Positions 33,120-33,756 of a stretch of 33,756 nt of DNA are shown piece by piece; the first letter of the stretch is position 1; each line of letters starts with the position of its first letter. The position numbers and the translations under genes were made by a program. The notes under the pieces are model-generated. The model did not search any database and was not told where the DNA came from. It worked only from the letters and a program-made list of their open reading frames with translations. Origin of the DNA: CAZJAT01 sp964544145 (GTDB lineage Bacteria > Hydrothermota > 32-111). The stretch lies in NCBI GenBank assembly GCA_964544145.1, contig CAZJAT010000018.1, positions 1 to 33,756 on the forward strand, in the 5' to 3' direction.

Positions 33120-33756
33120 TCAGCCTCCAAGCAATTCATTTGTTAAAGTGTCTGTTTCATCCAGCAAAGTCATTAATTTTCCTATTTTTTCTTTTTCAGC
33201 AGTATTTTCACACATTGACTGCACAGCATGCCATTCAGCTGCTGATTTTGTCATATTGCCCCTTCTATAATATGCCACTGCATTAAATCTATGTATATAC
33301 TTATTTTCAACACCATTCTTCAGGGCGAATTCAGCATAGTCATTGATTTTTTCATATTGTCTCAGAGCATAAAACGAGGAACATATAATAACATACGCTT
33401 CAGCATCACCGGCATGTTCTTTCAGATATGATTTCATTTCCAAAATACTCTTATCATATATACCGTCTCTGTAATACTGTTTTCCCCTGGACATATAGTC
33501 CTCTGTAATCTCTACACCCTTCCTGTCTGCAACTTGAACAATACCCAGAGTCATCATTCCATATATCAATTTTGCTATTTCAAATTCATTGCCATATTTA
33601 TCTGCAATATCCCTAATGGAATTTTCACCATTGATCATTGAAAGGATTTCCCACTCTTTCGGATCTAAATCAATCAAATCCATTTTATCAGGATTGTCCG
33701 ACAATAATGGTTTTAAGTCAGTTGAAGGGATCTTAGACGATAGTCGGGACCATTCA
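33120..33756 (-). CDS. DUF4388-like/TPR protein, 5' end beyond the window
   Basis: The reading frame stays open to the right edge, and the residues before the first possible start codon (TTG at 33704) already look conserved: EWSRLSSKIPSTDLKPLL. The gene is therefore partial. After them comes LDPKEWEILSMINGENSIRD then IADKYGNEFEIAKLIYGMMT and LGIVQV, the helix-turn-helix-like end of DUF4388 proteins. Residues past that form TPR-like helices (AEAYVIICSSFYALRQYEKI; AVAYYRRGNMTKSAAEWHAV). 211 codons are visible. It ends one base before the GTG of the TPR-Roadblock gene. DUF4388 proteins often accompany Roadblock proteins and GTPases. Confidence 0.75.
   Translation of the reverse strand, partial: EWSRLSSKIPSTDLKPLLSDNPDKMDLIDLDPKEWEILSMINGENSIRDIADKYGNEFEIAKLIYGMMTLGIVQVADRKGVEITEDYMSRGKQYYRDGIYDKSILEMKSYLKEHAGDAEAYVIICSSFYALRQYEKINDYAEFALKNGVENKYIHRFNAVAYYRRGNMTKSAAEWHAVQSMCENTAEKEKIGKLMTLLDETDTLTNELLGG

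Noticed and set aside
33704..33756. TTG at 33704 as the true start of the DUF4388-like gene
   Set aside because: The frame continues to the edge with residues that look like the family (IPSTDLKPLL), so the gene probably begins outside the window.
1..33756. CRISPR array, IS element, prophage or rRNA
   Set aside because: I saw no regular repeat/spacer series, transposase, integrase or rRNA segment on either strand.

Overview
This window comes from an AT-rich (about one third G+C by eye) bacterium with a two-membrane envelope. It encodes Lgt and Lnt, several lipobox or signal-peptide proteins, two likely outer-membrane beta-barrels and periplasmic binding proteins. The taxon cannot be fixed. 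A DUF3078-like barrel, a secreted NHL propeller with a FlgD-like C-terminal domain, and DUF4388 plus Roadblock proteins together suggest the FCB group or a related candidate phylum. This is inference only. There is no IS, prophage or CRISPR array. Coding density is very high, with genes joined by ATGA or TAATG overlaps.

Layout. (1) 1-416: gene-free, with a degenerate repeat and tRNA 3'-end-like fragments. (2) 417-8468, minus strand: a two-component system (PAS/GAF histidine kinase and sigma-54-type response regulator) heads an operon with purN, lnt and gltX. tRNA-Glu(CTC) and tRNA-Gln(CTG) follow, with their own promoter lying across the gltX stop codon, and then a terminator. (3) 8549-14539, minus strand: a lipoprotein gene with its own promoter, and upstream of it a long operon znuA-znuC-znuB-mntP-L,D-transpeptidase-barrel-two membrane proteins (metal homeostasis and envelope). 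(4) 14614-15251, minus strand: a 54-aa protein and a lone receiver protein. (5) 15366-19539, plus strand: MATE transporter, PHP phosphatase, Mrp-type Fe-S carrier and MFS transporter. The MFS gene runs 77 bp into the convergent lgt. (6) 19463-22788, minus strand: nitroreductase-pepP-lgt, and an uncharacterised pair (single-TM protein and degenerate receiver). (7) 23074-26445, plus strand: pheST. (8) 26475-33756, minus strand: one tightly packed operon entering from beyond the right edge. It holds a DUF4388/TPR protein (5' end missing), a TPR-Roadblock protein, two further Roadblock proteins, an NHL propeller, a BtuFCD-like ABC importer and an Omp85-like barrel.

Gene expression. Many promoters read as TTGACA-like box, 16 or 17 bp, TATAAT-like box. 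Transcripts seem to be of two kinds. Four first genes (kinase, znuA, MATE, pheS) have the start codon only 6-8 bases after the -10 box and no Shine-Dalgarno, so they look leaderless, and all begin ATG-AAR. Others carry a 20-35 base leader with a good Shine-Dalgarno. TTG and GTG starts are common.

The best candidate for an undescribed system is the right-hand operon. It couples a multi-Roadblock/TPR module, of the kind that controls small GTPases, to a B12/siderophore-type importer, a secreted propeller and an Omp85-like barrel. The leaderless architecture, the gltX/tRNA-Glu/tRNA-Gln locus and the tandem TGCCNGGCA dyads are the next most interesting signals.
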